A DNA stretch of 64,000 bases. Origin: Cymodocea nodosa. Its lineage: Eukaryota > Streptophyta > Magnoliopsida > Alismatales > Cymodoceaceae. The first letter of the stretch is position 1. Each line of letters begins with the position of its first letter. A program made the position numbers and the translations under genes. The stretch lies in contig CM072337.1 in NCBI GenBank assembly GCA_036874045.1, positions 7,936,001 through 8,000,000 on the forward strand, read 5' to 3'. Under the pieces are notes generated by a model, which had not been told where the DNA came from, did no database searches, and saw only the letters and a list, made by a program, of their open reading frames with translations. This document shows, in pieces, positions 11,071 through 23,230 of this stretch.

Positions 11071-11646
11071 CTATCCTAGATATATCATAGTATTTTTAGT
11101 CCAAGATCTATTTAGAAAATTATACACACTTAAACATAAATCTTCATCCCAATTTCTAGTTGGTCTCTAGTAATACAATTTTTCAAGAATGGTTGAATTT
11201 TTATCAGAAAATGTTAAAGCTGACCCACAATTTTCAATTTGTACTTCAAATCTATTAGGCCTTCCTATATTCCATTCTTCTCTAGTGATAGGATTTCTAA
11301 TCAAAAAATTGGGTAATAGAATTGCATACTTTGGTTTGGTTCTGTAAATAATTAATCGTTCATCCATCCCCATAATATGATTTATTCCTTCTAATGTATT
11401 GGGTGGAATTCCAGCATTTTCTTCCATATTCAAATATTCATAGCTGATTGAATTATGATTAAATGACTTCCATAAAAATCCATCTCTAATCTTAGTCATT
11501 TTTGTAGCTTGTAGTCCATGAAAATATTTTTCTCTAACATAGTCTTTAATTTCTTTTGATACACAACACAATCTACACAGATCTTTAGCTAATAAGTTAC
11601 TTAGTACTTCCCTTAGTGCATTTAGTGGTAATTTCATCAATTCCAT
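11071..11646 (-). pseudogene. F-box gene, copy 1 (C-terminally truncated)
   Basis: Start ATG at 11646-11644 (MELMKLPLNALREVLSNL), chosen because copies 2 and 3 begin at the equivalent codon. Residues 5-45 form an F-box: LPLxALREVLSNL, KDLCRLCCVSKEIKDYV. F-box proteins bind Skp1 and select substrates for ubiquitination by SCF ligases. The F-box-associated region starts with RNPITREEWNIGRP. About 190 codons survive, of about 379 in copy 3. A TAG near 11167 replaces Trp of LYYW. The missing C-half was removed at 11071. Compared with copy 2 it has D-to-N in the F-box (PLNAL) and S-to-L in SNLLAK. It is probably not functional. Confidence 0.8.
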
Positions 11647-11872
11647 TTGTTGTGATTCTGTATAACATAAATAAAAATTTAACAAAGACAAAATCAACAT
11701 AGCTACTTACTTACCCTCGTGGAGTTAGGTTATAACTCAATGAACTAAGTTCGTTGAATTAAGTAATAACTCTACAATACTACTAACTATAATTAATACT
11801 TATATTTTTTTTTTTCTTTTTATGTTTTTTTCTATTTACTATATTATACAAAGTTGCTTCAGTTATATTGCT

Positions 11873-13230
11873 TCATTCAACTTCCCTCCCATAGGAGGTA
11901 TCAATTTCATTAATAGTTCTGTTGATAGGGTTAGGTACTTATTGCATTGGCAATCCTCCAGTAGGTCTAACTTCTATTGATTCCTTCTATCTAAGGGGTA
12001 TATTTCTATTCATATTTTGATTTTGAATGGCAGCATTTTCAAATACAAGATCTAGATGATTGTTTAATTGTTGAATTATCTTTTCTAACTTCTCTATTAT
12101 AGATCCTTGTTCAATTAATGCTTTATAACTTATATTTTTGTCATTTATATTTTCTCCTCCCTAGAAATTGTTATTTTTCCAAGATAGATTCAAATGATTT
12201 CTCTAATTAGGGTTATAAGAATTTCCAAAGTTATCTTTCTGGTTTCTAGCATAAATAATATCTAAGTCATTAACGTTTGCATTCTTTTCTACTAGTTTTT
12301 GATTTAATCATAACTCTTCTATTTTCTTTGTTAATTCAGTTAATTTAACTTCAAGCATAGTACTTGAATTTATTTCACGCATTCCCCTTGACAATATTTT
12401 TTTAATCTATAATAGTTTCAGTCAAGTTTTCCCACTGTGTAGTTCTTTTTGCAAAGTTTTCTAAGTATGTCCATGCTTCTTCACTACACAATTTTAAAAA
12501 TCCATTCTAACAAGTAGATTCTAATAAAGATTTCATTGAAACATCTATGCCTTCATAAATTATACCTATTAATTATGTTTTACTCATTGCATGATGTGGA
12601 CATTGAGTCAGTAAATCTTTAAATATTTAAATCTTTCAAAATATTTCCAGAATGATTCTCCCTGTTTTTGGCTACACATTAATATTTCCTTTTTCTTTTT
12701 AATCATTTGATGTGTTGGATAATATTTTTCCAGAAAAACAAAGCAAAATTCAGTCCGTGCAGAAATTGAATCAGGCGACAAAGTATATAACCATCTCTTA
12801 GCTGTGTCTTTTAAAGCAAAAGGATATATCTAAGTTTAATAGCATCAATACTCATGTTCGGCATTTTCATCATTTGACAAACTTCGTTAAATTCTCTAAG
12901 GAAATAATAGGCATCTTCTCTTTCTAATCCATGAAAGTGTGGCAATTGACTAATATAATTAGATTTCAATTCAAACCTATCTCCCTCAAAGTTTGGCAAT
13001 CGAATACATGAAGGTTCATCAACTAGTTCAGGATACAAAATTTCCCCTAATGGTTTTTCTAGTGGAGCAGCCATATCTTCGTTCTCTTTTAAAGAAAGGT
13101 TAGCTACACCCCTAAGGATTTTATTAAAGTCTAATTCAGAAAATATTTCAGTACGCCTCTATGTTGAATAATCCTGTGTAGGTGTTCTTACTAATCGTTT
13201 AGTGCTAAGAGAATGAATCTATGTGCTCAT
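11873..13230 (-). pseudogene. Ty3/Athila gag, copy 1
   Basis: Runs from ATG 13230-13228 to TGA 11875-11873. It carries the retrotransposon Gag core: CIRLPNFEGDRFELKSNY, LPHFHGLEREDAYYFLREF and NMSIDAIKLRYI, followed by out-of-frame remnants of the sequence intact in copy 2. Gag forms the particle shell. Several frame breaks: an in-frame TAG replaces Trp at residue 4, another lies near residue 27, a 1-bp change near 12825 shifts the frame (copy 2 reads RYIPFALKD), and TAG near 12507 stands where copy 3 has CAG. No zinc knuckle and no protease follow; the F-box gene comes next on the same strand, 227 bp downstream. Confidence 0.8.
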
Positions 13231-14299
13231 AAACTCTTAACATAAAGTAAAATAGTAGAAGATTAATTACATACTAGTCTGATGCTTTATTTTCAGTAAA
13301 TAGTTGTTGACGGATGAAGTTGAACCAGCTGCTTCTCCTTCCAACTTCCCAACGAATTTTCTTTTCTTTCCTCAAGTGCTGGTAACTTGTAAATAACATT
13401 TTGTTCTATATTTATAATGCACGTCCATAAAGCAAATGAATCTCGTTGCAAGAACGTGTCTTGTAACGTGTAGTATGGTTCCTATTTTTATGGATACGTG
13501 TTTCACTTTTAATTTCAAATTTCAGTAACCACTGAACCCATGAAGTTCCGTTCATGGCTAAAAGAATAACTGTTCAGCTTAATCCACGAACTAACCTCAT
13601 TGAGTTACAGTTAACTCAACGGACTAACTTCAGTTACTGTTTCTAACTCAACGAACTAACCTCGTTGAGTTACAGCTAACTCAATAGACTAACTTCATCA
13701 CTTATTTGCTAACTCCACGGACTAACTTCATTGAGATATAAATAACTCAATGGAGTGATCTTATATTTTATTATTGACCTGGTGGAGTTAAGGTTAACTC
13801 CACAGACTTACTTCGTTGAGTTAACACTTAGCAAATTTTCTAAAACTTACTCCTCATATTAACTTCTATATATAAATATATTTTCTTGCATTTTGTCAAC
13901 TTAATCAAAGTTAAATACATGTTATTAATGTAGTGTTCTAATGTAACTCATTTAAATCTAAACATTATATGCATATTTAACTTACAGTTCACTTCCAATT
14001 ATGCAGAATTTACATTTTACTTTTCAACATACAGATATATTTAGGCATTAACCAATTATCATGCATTTAACCATGTTGTTCATAAAATTTATAAATCTTT
14101 TAAATAGTCTTGCACATCTTTAAACAGTTATATAATATTCAATACAGTTCTCAATTATATCATTCATTCTCAAACACGAATTCAAAAACATTCATTTATA
14201 TGAATAGTTACATTTACATTCAGTTAGATATTTTTCAATACAAATATAAGTAGACAAACAATACAATTAGTCCTTTTACCTAAGTTCATCCACTTCCTT
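13231..14299 (-). other. Spacer between aORF and gag, copy 1
   Basis: Contains a small conserved frame (about 13455-13260, minus) matching the 65-codon ORF at 36242-36045 of copy 2, and a cluster of imperfect palindromes with AACTCAACG / CGTTGAGTT at 13580-13830. Otherwise AT-rich noncoding DNA. Confidence 0.6.
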
Positions 14300-14947
14300 C
14301 TAGAGCTTTTCTAGATGTTGCTTTAATTGATTTATCCATTCAATAGCCCCTGTAATGTCTCTAGAAGGTCCAAATATTTCAACAGCTGCAGCATTGTAAT
14401 TTTTGTATTCCTTCACTGAAATGACTATTGATCTTATCCTTTTGGATGTCCATTTCGTGAAGTCAATACTATTCACCATCAACAATGGAATAAAATCTCC
14501 ATAAAATAATTTCTTCTTTACTACTCTCAGTTTGGAGATAAATACCTTGTACCAATTAACTTGAATTTTGTTCACAACTACATATGTGGCCCACTTAACA
14601 AATTGACTAAGTTCAATGTCATGACCTTGTCTTTGATAAACAATTTTTACCAGTATGGTTGCAACCATGTGTGCCTTTCCATTTAAGTACTTCAGTCTGT
14701 TTAGTAATGGCACACTAGGGTTGATGGCTATGCACTGTTTAATTTCCTGTTCAACCCATTCCATTGTAGTTGTTTCTTTTAGAATTTCAATTCCTTCATT
14801 TCTTAGTTTGAAAATATTGTGGAGAAGCTCTGGTGTTATTTGTACATTAGCTTGCTCTACATTGGAAATTAATCCACTTTCTTCTTCTCTTAAATTGGCA
14901 TAAAAGTAGGGCACTAGATTTTCATATACTGTATGCCCTCTCTATTG
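14300..14947 (-). pseudogene. Ty3 extra ORF (aORF), copy 1, C-terminal part
   Basis: An uninterrupted 204-codon frame (14914-14300) plus a few upstream codons. Blocks in order: YFYANLREEESG, LHNIFKLRNEGI, MVATILVKIVYQRQGHDI, QVNWYKVFISKLR, KKLFYGDFIPLLM, ending in a Leu/Gln heptad-like tail (INQLKQHLEKL). The same blocks in the same order occur in the copia extra ORFs (LKNEGV, QRVGHNM, QINWFDVF, KLFYGD). Function unknown; position after pol is where Athila elements carry an env-like ORF. No membrane segment is visible. The N-half is missing because copia B begins at 14948. This copy has no stop in the part that remains. Confidence 0.7.
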
Positions 14948-16255
14948 AGAAAGTACATATGATCATGCATACATTTGACTTGATTGATTAAACTTGTAGA
15001 ATAATTTATATGTAATTCATCTTAAACTGTTAATCAAAAGTATAAGCTTATTGAAACTGATTCATATTTTCAGTAAAATCATAGAAGTAAAAATTGTATG
15101 AGATTTGTGTTTTATTGCATTTGTATTAATGGAATACATATATACTGTGCTTAAAATGAAAAGTGCTTATAAAGTGAAAATCTTTGAGAGTTTATTGATC
15201 AGTTTGATCACGAGCCTTTTGTACTTGAGCAAATAGGTATGTAAGGATTGTTGTCCTGAAAAGGATTCTTTAAATCTGGCAACCTAAGGTCCTGATCAGA
15301 TTTGGGATTGTTGACTAAAAGCTCATTACATGGGTACAGTAGAAAGCTCTTGTATGATTCAAGCTTTTCAAACTAACTTTTAAAGAAAATTATTAATATT
15401 TACTATTTTGAAAAGAAAAAGTTGTTTCATTAATTATAGATATCTTTGAATCGAATATAGTTTCTACCAATATGACTACTGATTTATTGAATCAATATTA
15501 GTACTTTTATAAATGTTTATTTGAGATACATTCTTTTATTCTCCTTGAATTAATCATATTGAGTTCAAAGTTGTGTTTTGATTCATATACAGTAGGAATT
15601 GATTCTAGAAATCATTCTTGATGAATTCAAGATAATGGAAGTTTTTGAAAAGAAAATTTAAAAGTATAGTTATACTTAACATCTATTGTTATACAAGTAT
15701 ATTTTGTATGTTATTGAATGTATTTGAAGTATATTTGTAAGGGGAGGATTAACAATGTCCAAAACAGATTAATATATTTCAAAATACAAATCTTGGTTAA
15801 TCTAAATTTAAGTCCTATTAAGATCTTGATGAAACAATTTAAAAAGATAAACAAACTATTTTAGATTCATAAGAAGAGAATGTTAGAATAGTTTACAATG
15901 TTCTCAAGATAATGTTAAGTGTAGCAAGTGTGTTGTCTTCGGAAGGAAGCATTCGAAACTTGATTTTAGTAAAGTGTACTAACTGAACGTTATGTTATAT
16001 AAGGTAACGTGTAAAATTGCCTCTAGACAGCGTTTTACTCGTTAGGTTAGTTAACTCAATGAGTTATACTTGAATATTTTGGATACCTTGATTGAATAAA
16101 CTATATTCAATATTCATTTAAAATCCCAACCCGACTTTTATACACATTGTGTTATTCGCCTAAAACCCTATTTAAACACTTATTACATGGGCACTTAGGT
16201 TATTCGTAAACCTTTGTTTGAAAATCTTTCTCGCTTATTACTATTATCACCTGTG
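14948..16255 (+). other. Block S and upstream region of aORF in copia B
   Basis: Close copy of 4503-5823 with scattered substitutions and small indels. It keeps the PPT-like AAGGGGAG run near 15739 and the TATA-like TATTTAAA at 16169-16176. No coding potential seen. Confidence 0.75.
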
Positions 16256-18347
16256 ATGATGGTCTCCAAGTTCTACAAGGTTCGTGGCAGAGGAAAAGGC
16301 AAAAGCAGAGGAGATGCAAAAGGAAAAGAAATAGATATTAATGAAGTTCCACACACTTGGTTCAAGAAAAAACTTCGAGTGGACAAAAGGTTAGCAGAAA
16401 TTTATAGTGATTAATTCTTTCCTCAAGGTATACTAGATGAAGTTAGACAAGAACTTCAAAATACAGATGCAAATATTACATACATGGTTATTCGAAGTAA
16501 ATATGATAGAGAATACAGAATGAAATGTGTAGAAGTTGCATTTTTAGAACAATATGCAAAATATTTGGAAAAAGGTGTAGGTACATCAACTAGAATTTCT
16601 CAAATACCTATAAACGGTACATGACTACATGCATTTGAGGAAGAACATGAATCAACTATCCCTACTCCTTTTTATTCAAAACAAGTAGAATCAAATATTA
16701 CTGTAGATAAAAGAAAAGTTGACAGTCTTCAAAAGGTTATAGCAATAGAAAGTGCATTTGAAGAATTAAAGCAGAAAACTTTTATGGAGCAATTTGAAAA
16801 GAAAACAACAATACTTGAAGAGGAAAAACAGAAATTTTATAGAAGAAGGAAAATCAGAAAAATTATGTCTAAGGAAACAAAGTCTATTGGAAAAGGACAA
16901 TCGGATGAGCATTTATTTCCAAAGGACAATGTATGTCTAGACATTGTACCTTATAGTGCATCTAATAAACTCATCAGTTCCGAGCATACTGAAATTGATG
17001 AAGATAATGAGACTTTATTTTCTCTTGCTAGAAAACTTGAGAAGAAATGCAAGTCAAATATTAGCTCAAGTTTTTCTTTTAGTTCAAGTCCTGATGATGT
17101 AGAAATTGAAAAATCAGAGCATCAGGCAACTGACATTGAACAAATTATTGTAGATATAATTGACAATGTTGAGGCAGTAACTAGTTCACAAGTTGAATTG
17201 TCTAGAGTAGCAGATATTGAAAAAGTTAAGACTCTAGAAGAGCTAAACGTCAACCAGCCTTCTTCAGAATCTATAGAAGTAGAGTCTAAGAATTTACAAC
17301 ATGTATTAATAATGGAAATATCTGTTGAACAAAATGAACAATTACAAACAGATACATCAGTTGTAGAATTTGTGGAAAAATTGAACTCTAATCATTCTAT
17401 AGAGACTGAACAAATGAATGTTGAGCATAATGACAATGTTCCTTACACTGTTGAAGCTGAAGAATCAAGCTTACCTGAGCAGCTTCAAGAAAATATTTTC
17501 ATAGAGGAACAACATGACATTCATTTTGAAGAAGAGGTTCCTGAAGATGAATTAAACTCTGAATCACGGCTTCAAGTATCACCTTCTTTGTGCACAGTAT
17601 TACAAATTCAAGGTAGTTAAATTCATTTTAGATCTAAGGAAGCATTGCAGAAATATAATAATTTGATTACATGTCAAATTCTGCATGCTCGTCCAATAAA
17701 ATTCAGAAATTTGATGGAAATAAGAGATCTATTTGAGTATCAAGGCCTCATTCAATTCTTGCCAGTTGGAACGAAATGGAAACAATACACAGAGCTTATT
17801 GCAACTTTTTATAGCAATCTAGTCAAGAATGAAAATATACTAAAAACTCAAATAAATAAATAAGAGTTAATATTGTCTCCTGAATTAATTTTTGAAGTTT
17901 TGGGATTAAAGAATGAAGGTGTTGTTGTTACAAACATATTTGACATGATTAGACAACTAGAATGGAACATTCAGTCTTTATCAAAAATTCTAGATGTATA
18001 TACTGAAATGAGACTCAAAGTTATTTTATGGTGATGTTGTATGTAGACTCCTTGCAAGCCAATTGAATTTATCCGACTGGCCCTCTAAAACTAAAGGCAT
18101 GAGAGCTTTTAACGTAAACGATTTGCAAAAATTCCAGGCCATGCATCAACATCAACGACAACAACAAGAACTTGATTGTATATACCATATACAACCACAA
18201 TAGCCAAGTTATTCAGTTCAAGCGGAACAACAACCCTAGCTACCTCCTAACCTAGATGATGTGCTTAACGACATCAGAAATGATATTAGGCATCTAGGAG
18301 ATAAAATATGTAATGGTATAAGTGATATACTTAGGAGGAATAGATAA
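16256..18347 (+). pseudogene. Extra ORF (aORF) of copia B
   Basis: ATG at 16256 (next at 16259) to TAA 18345-18347. It matches the copia A ORF throughout: basic N-terminus, charged middle (a 278-codon open stretch at 16784-17620), Glu-rich segment, LFEYQGLIQF near 17730. Stops differ from copy A: TAA at about 16412 (Tyr in A), TGA at about 16622 (Arg in A) and TAA near 17618. About 185 bp present in A (about 7571-7756) are missing near 18015, between short GAG-TCA repeats, which removes the QRVGHNM and QINWFDVF blocks. The frame around 17490 is the ancestral one (A lost a base). Function unknown, as for copy A. Confidence 0.7.
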
Positions 18348-18886
18348 CTGTCTGTTTGCTTGTATCTGAATACAAAATGTAATGTTTGTATTCATTGTTT
18401 GATTCATTGAACAATACATTTTTCTGTAAATGTTTGCAATTCTTATTATTATTTATAGAAAGCATTGTAAATATATCTCTTACTATATATATTCTGTGTA
18501 ATTATCTTTTTGATTAATGATAAAAAGCAGGAGAAATGTTATAAAAGAAGATGATTATGATTTTAATTGCATATATTATAAAGGGAGATGATATTTACAT
18601 GGTTATTGTGATTTGACAAATGATAATGTAATCTGAAAGAAAATTATGTGGTTATTAAATTATATAATGAAAGGAGGAGAAATGATACTTATGTAATTAT
18701 TGACATCTAAAAGTTTTATTTCTGAGATGTGAAATTTACATAAACAATAGAAATAAGCTTAAGTGAACTTAAGTCAACAAACTTGTTTGTTGAATTAAAA
18801 GTTAACCCAACAAAGGTGCTTTCTTGAGTTAAATATATTTCATAATTGATTTAATATGATTTTGTCATCATCAACAAGGGGGAGAT
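18348..18886 (+). other. 3' noncoding leader and polypurine tract of copia B
   Basis: AT-rich with no ORF; ends with AAGGGGGAGAT (18876-18886) immediately before TGTTGAG, a textbook Sire-type polypurine tract. Confidence 0.85.
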
Positions 18887-19903
18887 TGTTGAGTATTTTG
18901 TTTTGATGATGTGTGCTGAATGAAAATAATCATATTTGCTCAATTACTATTGCTTGTGAAAGAAAATTAAGTACATCAATAAATATAGAAAAAGCTTACT
19001 AATATAAATACGTGTCTGTATTAGATCTAAAATTATACAAATTTAATAACTAGTCGTTTCATTGCATTAATTTCTCATTTAACTAAACGTTAAGTTAACA
19101 TGTGTTTTTATTGAAGAGTTGATATGTTTTAAAGTTATATCTTCTGTATCATGAACAGTGCATGTTTAGACAACTCGATAAGTTAGAGTGTTATTTGTAT
19201 AGAGGTCACGTGAGAACTCGTTAAGTTAGAGGCTTAAAGGTTAAAATAGGTCACATGAGAACTTATTAAGTTAGTGAGTAAAAGAAGAGACGAATTCGTT
19301 AAGTTAGTGTTGTACACGTGGTGAAATTATAAGTTACAAATGTTATATTGTATCACGTGAGGTGCACATGTTTAACTCGTTAAGTTAACATAACTAAACA
19401 CGTTAAGTTGCTATATTGAACACTAAGGCAACGCGTTAGGTTAGCGTTATAAACTTAAGTTGTTATTTTTGCAAGTGGTAAAATTCTTATTATAAAAACA
19501 TTTGTTTATTACTAGTTTGTTGAGTTATCTGTAACACAACGGAGATGGTTCGTTGAGTTATCATAACACCGTGGAAATGGTTCGTTGAGTTAGCATAACA
19601 CCACAGACTTAGTTCATTGAGTTAGCTACAGTACTTGTCACGTGAGTTGGCACATGAGGAACTCGTTAAGTTAGAAACGTTAAGTTATATATCTACTTGT
19701 GTTATTCGTTTAATTAACTTTGGACGAGAAAGTTTATTTTGCAGGAAATGTTTTAGAGATCCAAGATTGATGATTAAAGAAAATTTGAAATATAAACGTG
19801 GGTCAGAACGTGTGTATTTCGATGAAGGAAAAGGAAAAGACGTGAAGAAGTGGAAAACTGGTAGTGATTAAACGTGGAGGATATGCATGAAATGAAGATA
19901 CAG

Positions 19904-19910
19904 TATAAAA
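19904..19910 (+). promoter_or_regulatory. LTR TATA box (copia B)
   Basis: TATAAAA inside CAGTATAAAAGGC, conserved at 47388-47394 in the solo LTR and changed to TGTAAAA in the solo LTR at 25618-25624 (minus). It is the likely core promoter of this LTR family. Confidence 0.6.
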
Positions 19911-20368
19911 GGCATAGAGTTCTCGTTGATCAGTTATCCCTACGCACCAAATGAAAAATCTTTTCAAGGATCAAAAACACCTCTTCGGGGAAAAGCTCTT
20001 AGGTGGAAGAAAATTCAGTGAAGCATAAAAAGGTAAGATATATGTCACTAATGATTTAAAGTATTAGATGAAAGAAAATTTAGTGAAGTAGAAAAGGTCA
20101 GATATATGTCACTGAAGATTTAAAGTATCAGAAGAAAGCAAATTCGGTAAAGCAAAGAAAGACAAGATATTCGTCACTGAAGAATTGCTGAAGAAGAAAG
20201 AGAAGAAGAAGAAGAAATATCTCAAACAGGGAGAAATATTTTAAATTTTGCAAATTAGTTTTCTCTGTTTGTAGTTATGAAATTGTATAGATGAAACATG
20301 GTATCGATATATAATTGCATCTACAATTTCTGAGGAGAATTGAATTGTATATTGTAATTAAAACCTTG

Positions 20369-20374
20369 AATAAA
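20369..20374 (+). promoter_or_regulatory. LTR polyadenylation signal candidate
   Basis: AATAAA about 460 bp after the TATA box and about 115 bp before the LTR end, conserved at 47825-47830. The position fits an R-region poly(A) signal. Confidence 0.4.
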
Positions 20375-20490
20375 AATGATTTTATGAAAATAGTGTCTCG
20401 ACTTGTTTTTGAGTTTTAAAGTTTCAATTATAATCAAAAATGTTGAAAAACACAATTTACCCCCCTCTTGTGTAGCCATATGATCTTACA

Positions 20491-21691
20491 AAAAGAGATC
20501 CCTAGTTGTAGGAGATCTGAAATGATATACATCTATAGGGATATTTGAAGAATCATCTACTAGGACCTCTAGATCTTCATTTGTTGGAGGGGTTGTAGTA
20601 GGTGGAGGAGATGTATGAACAGGAGTAGAGCCCAAATCTACATACAATCCTTCTATCACATTATGAGTGTAAGGAGAAGGATCTAGATGAGATTTGGCAT
20701 CAGATGAATGAGGATGCTCCTAAGGAGAACTTGGAGGAGGAGGAGAAGGACAAACTTCAAGAAATACTGATTGTTTGAGTCCAACCTTCGGATGAGATGA
20801 AAGAATTTTCTTTCTTCTCCTAGAATACATGAATTGAGTGGTTGGAAGGGGAGATGTTGAAACTGTAGGCAAAACTGGAGATGTAGAAATCAAGTGAGGA
20901 GGACCTGGAGAAATTTGGTGTAAAGTTCCAATGCAAATCTCAGGAATTGGAGGATAGGTTCTTTTAGCAACATGCCTGAAATCAACTCCATTCGTAGGTA
21001 GAAAGAATTCTGGTGCAGTAGTAAATTTTTGCTTATTTGCCATATTAGAAGCAATATGATAACAAGCAAATTCAGAAGGTTCTTGAATTTTTATTCTTGG
21101 TTGCTCATTGAGTCGATTGAGTAAGACTTGATTTCTCCTCTTGAGTAAGGTAGCTTGTAATTGCAGGGCCATGTGCAAAGCACGTTTCTCAAAGACCCTA
21201 GAATCCTCAAAAGTACTAAAAAATTGACTGACCTAAGCCTCATAAACAGATTTAAACTAAGGTTCTAAAGAATTAACTTTAGTAGTAAAAATATCCTCAT
21301 CAACGGAGGAAGATTCCTTAGAACCCTTGGAAGGAGCAGAAGATGACTGACTAGCCTTCTATTTCTTATGTCCAGTAGAGGTTTTAGTGGATTTTCTCTT
21401 GTAAGCTTGTAGTTTTGATTTCAAATGCTTCCCATGAGGATCCAAGGTACTGATAGGAGAAAATTTATGAAGAAGAAAAAGTTGTTTTTCCAAACATAGT
21501 AAACGTGTAACTATTGCTGAGGTTCCATAGACAGATTCAATATCGACAACTTCTTCTCCGATAGAAACAATTTGTTGAACTTTTCTAGGAGATAGATCTG
21601 CCATACTTGATTGAAGTTCTTGTTCCAGAATTAGAATCCTCTGTTCCTATTCTTGCTGAAAAAGGCCAGAAAAACATCCAGACTTAGCCAT
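20491..21691 (-). pseudogene. Third ORF of copia D (env position), interrupted only by TAG
   Basis: From ATG 21691-21689 (MAKSGCFSGLFQQE) one frame runs about 400 codons to the edge of copia B's LTR. It is broken by five stops, all TAG, near 21654, 21360, 21260, 21230 and 20718, with no TAA, TGA or frameshift. Read through, the N-part is Gln/Glu/Leu-rich and probably coiled coil (about residues 10-80), the middle is Lys/Ser-rich, and the C-part is Pro/Ser/Thr-rich (SPGPPHLISTSPVLPTVSTS). No membrane segment is clear. Sire elements carry an env-like or unknown ORF at this place; I cannot assign a function. The C-end is lost at 20491. Confidence 0.6.
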
Positions 21692-23230
21692 TTAGGGAGA
21701 TTGGAGAGGGCGCGAGAAAATAGAGCAAACGAAGGGTTTGAGAATCAGAAGGTCGAGACAGAGAGAGAAGATAATCCTCCGAAAGCACATAAATATCGGA
21801 AAGTTCCAGAAATTGGTGAGTTAGAGTCCTAACTTACCGAAAAGAAAAGAATTTTCGAATAGTTACAGGATAACTGTCCGAAAAAGAGGAACTTAGGCCA
21901 AAAGACATGAACTTACTGAAACTCAGGAATTTTCAGATAGATACAGACTGAACTGTCCGAAAACCTACTAAAACAATATGCTAACTCTCCGAAGACTTCC
22001 AACACTTATCTAGGTAAGAAAAATAACTCCCCTTAAAGATATGCCGACCAAATAAAGGAATATAGCTTAAAATGGAGAAAATCAACAATAGTAAGAAAAA
22101 CAATTAAAACTCCCCCTATTTAACAATGTAAAAGAAATAAGCAAGTAAGGTTTTTAGATTTGTTTTATTTATTTTTTTATTTTGATTGTTTATATATATA
22201 TATATATTTTGTGAATTACTAAAGAATTCAAGGCTCCACATTAAGATAAATGACACATTTCACTTAGCATAAAGACTTGATCCTATGATTCACCTTATTA
22301 ACCTTAAAGAAATCAGTTTTTATAAACTTTAGTGCTATAACTTAATGTTTTTAGAATAGAAAAATTCAGACACATTTAATATGTTCTCTCCAGCCAGTTT
22401 GAAATTTCCATGAAACAACCCCAAGGTATATTTTCCCTAAACAATGTCTGTTATGTAATTAACTAAGAAGAAAAGAAGAACTTTAAGAGTTTGAAACTAT
22501 TAGTACTACATAGCCATAAGCTGGGTTTTGCATTCCCTTTTTTTTTTTTTTATTGATGTTGGCTGCTTTTTGCAACAAACATTCGAATGTTTTTTTTATT
22601 TTATTGAAATGGCAATCACTTTGACAATACTAGAGGATAGGAAAATTTTGAAAGTTAAAAACATTTGGACAATGTTAGGTTAAATATCTTGAGTCTTATT
22701 GCTTCCAACCACTTTTCCTTGTTTTTACCCTTACATATTAAATAACTCTAAATTATCTAATCATGAAACATTCAGTCTAGCAAATAGGAATACAATCACT
22801 GAATTAATTAATGTAACTTGGCTATATTTCAGATTTAGATCCCCATTCTAAGTGTCATGTGGGCATTATTCTATTTTTGGAGCTATAGCCTTCAGTAATT
22901 GTTGTGAATTAATCTGAGTTGATTTTAATATAGATGTAGAAAAACATTGTAAACTACAAACTTAGTCGAAATTCCCATGAACTTTTTGTTGTTTTTTTTT
23001 ATTTAAATTTTTATAATTTTTTTTAAAAATTTTTATAATTTTTTTTTATATGTTGAAAAGGATTTTGAAAGATGAAAATAAGTAAACAAGAGTAAGAATT
23101 CAATAATTACCTTCAAGAATAGCTAAATAGAAATAGATTATCAAAATAACTCAATATGAATAAATAATAAAAAATAAGATGAAGTGAGCATTTAAAATGT
23201 AGAAGATAGAATATAGTAAGTAATGATTAA
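21692..23230 (-). other. Spacer of copia D with PPT-like purine runs, TA repeat and T tracts
   Basis: Noncoding. On the minus strand GGGGAGTT-type purine runs occur near 22026 and 22107, the repeated PPT-like motifs common after pol in Sire elements. 21780-21990 holds TCCGAAA / TTTCGGATAG palindromic units. 22190-22207 is a (TA)n tract; poly(T) runs lie near 22540 and 23000-23045. Confidence 0.6.
22190..22207. repeat. (TA)n microsatellite
   Basis: About nine TA units in the spacer of copia D. Confidence 0.8.

Larger units (their letters stand above)
11071..14947 (-). mobile_element. Ty3/gypsy (Athila-like) fragment, copy 1: aORF, gag, F-box
   Basis: Read on the minus strand it runs from the aORF C-part (14947-14300) through a spacer to gag (13230-11873) and an F-box gene (11646-11071), collinear with the longer copy at 33302-39200. 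It is cut at both ends: the F-box frame stops at 11071 against the orphan LTR, and the aORF is cut at about 14947 against copia B (the other copy continues ...GAAATAAACTTC). No pol is present in this copy. Confidence 0.85.
14948..20490 (+). mobile_element. Sire-lineage copia element B (5'-truncated, complete 3' LTR)
   Basis: Begins in block S at the point equivalent to about 4503 of element A, then repeats aORF, PPT and 3' LTR. gag and pol are absent. The join at about 14947 is to Ty3 copy 1. Right flank of the LTR is AAAAG, then copia D's third ORF, so B's right end probably marks a true insertion into D. Confidence 0.85.
18887..20490 (+). mobile_element. 3' LTR of copia B (complete, 1604 bp)
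   Basis: Starts TGTTGAGTATTTTG and ends GATCTTACA, bounded on the left by the PPT. It has many AACTCGTTAAGTTA-type palindromic units (19150-19680), a TATA box at 19904-19910 (CAGTATAAAAGGC), AATAAA at 20369-20374 and the family's U5 end ACCCCCCTCTTGTGTAGCC. The LTRs at 25043 (minus) and 46203 (+) are the same family. Confidence 0.92.

Noticed and set aside
20491-21691. TAG as a sense codon (Gln) in this genome
   Set aside because: TAA and TGA stops and frameshifts also occur, and one Ty3 gag copy has CAG where two others have TAG. Mutation of dead copies explains it better than code change.
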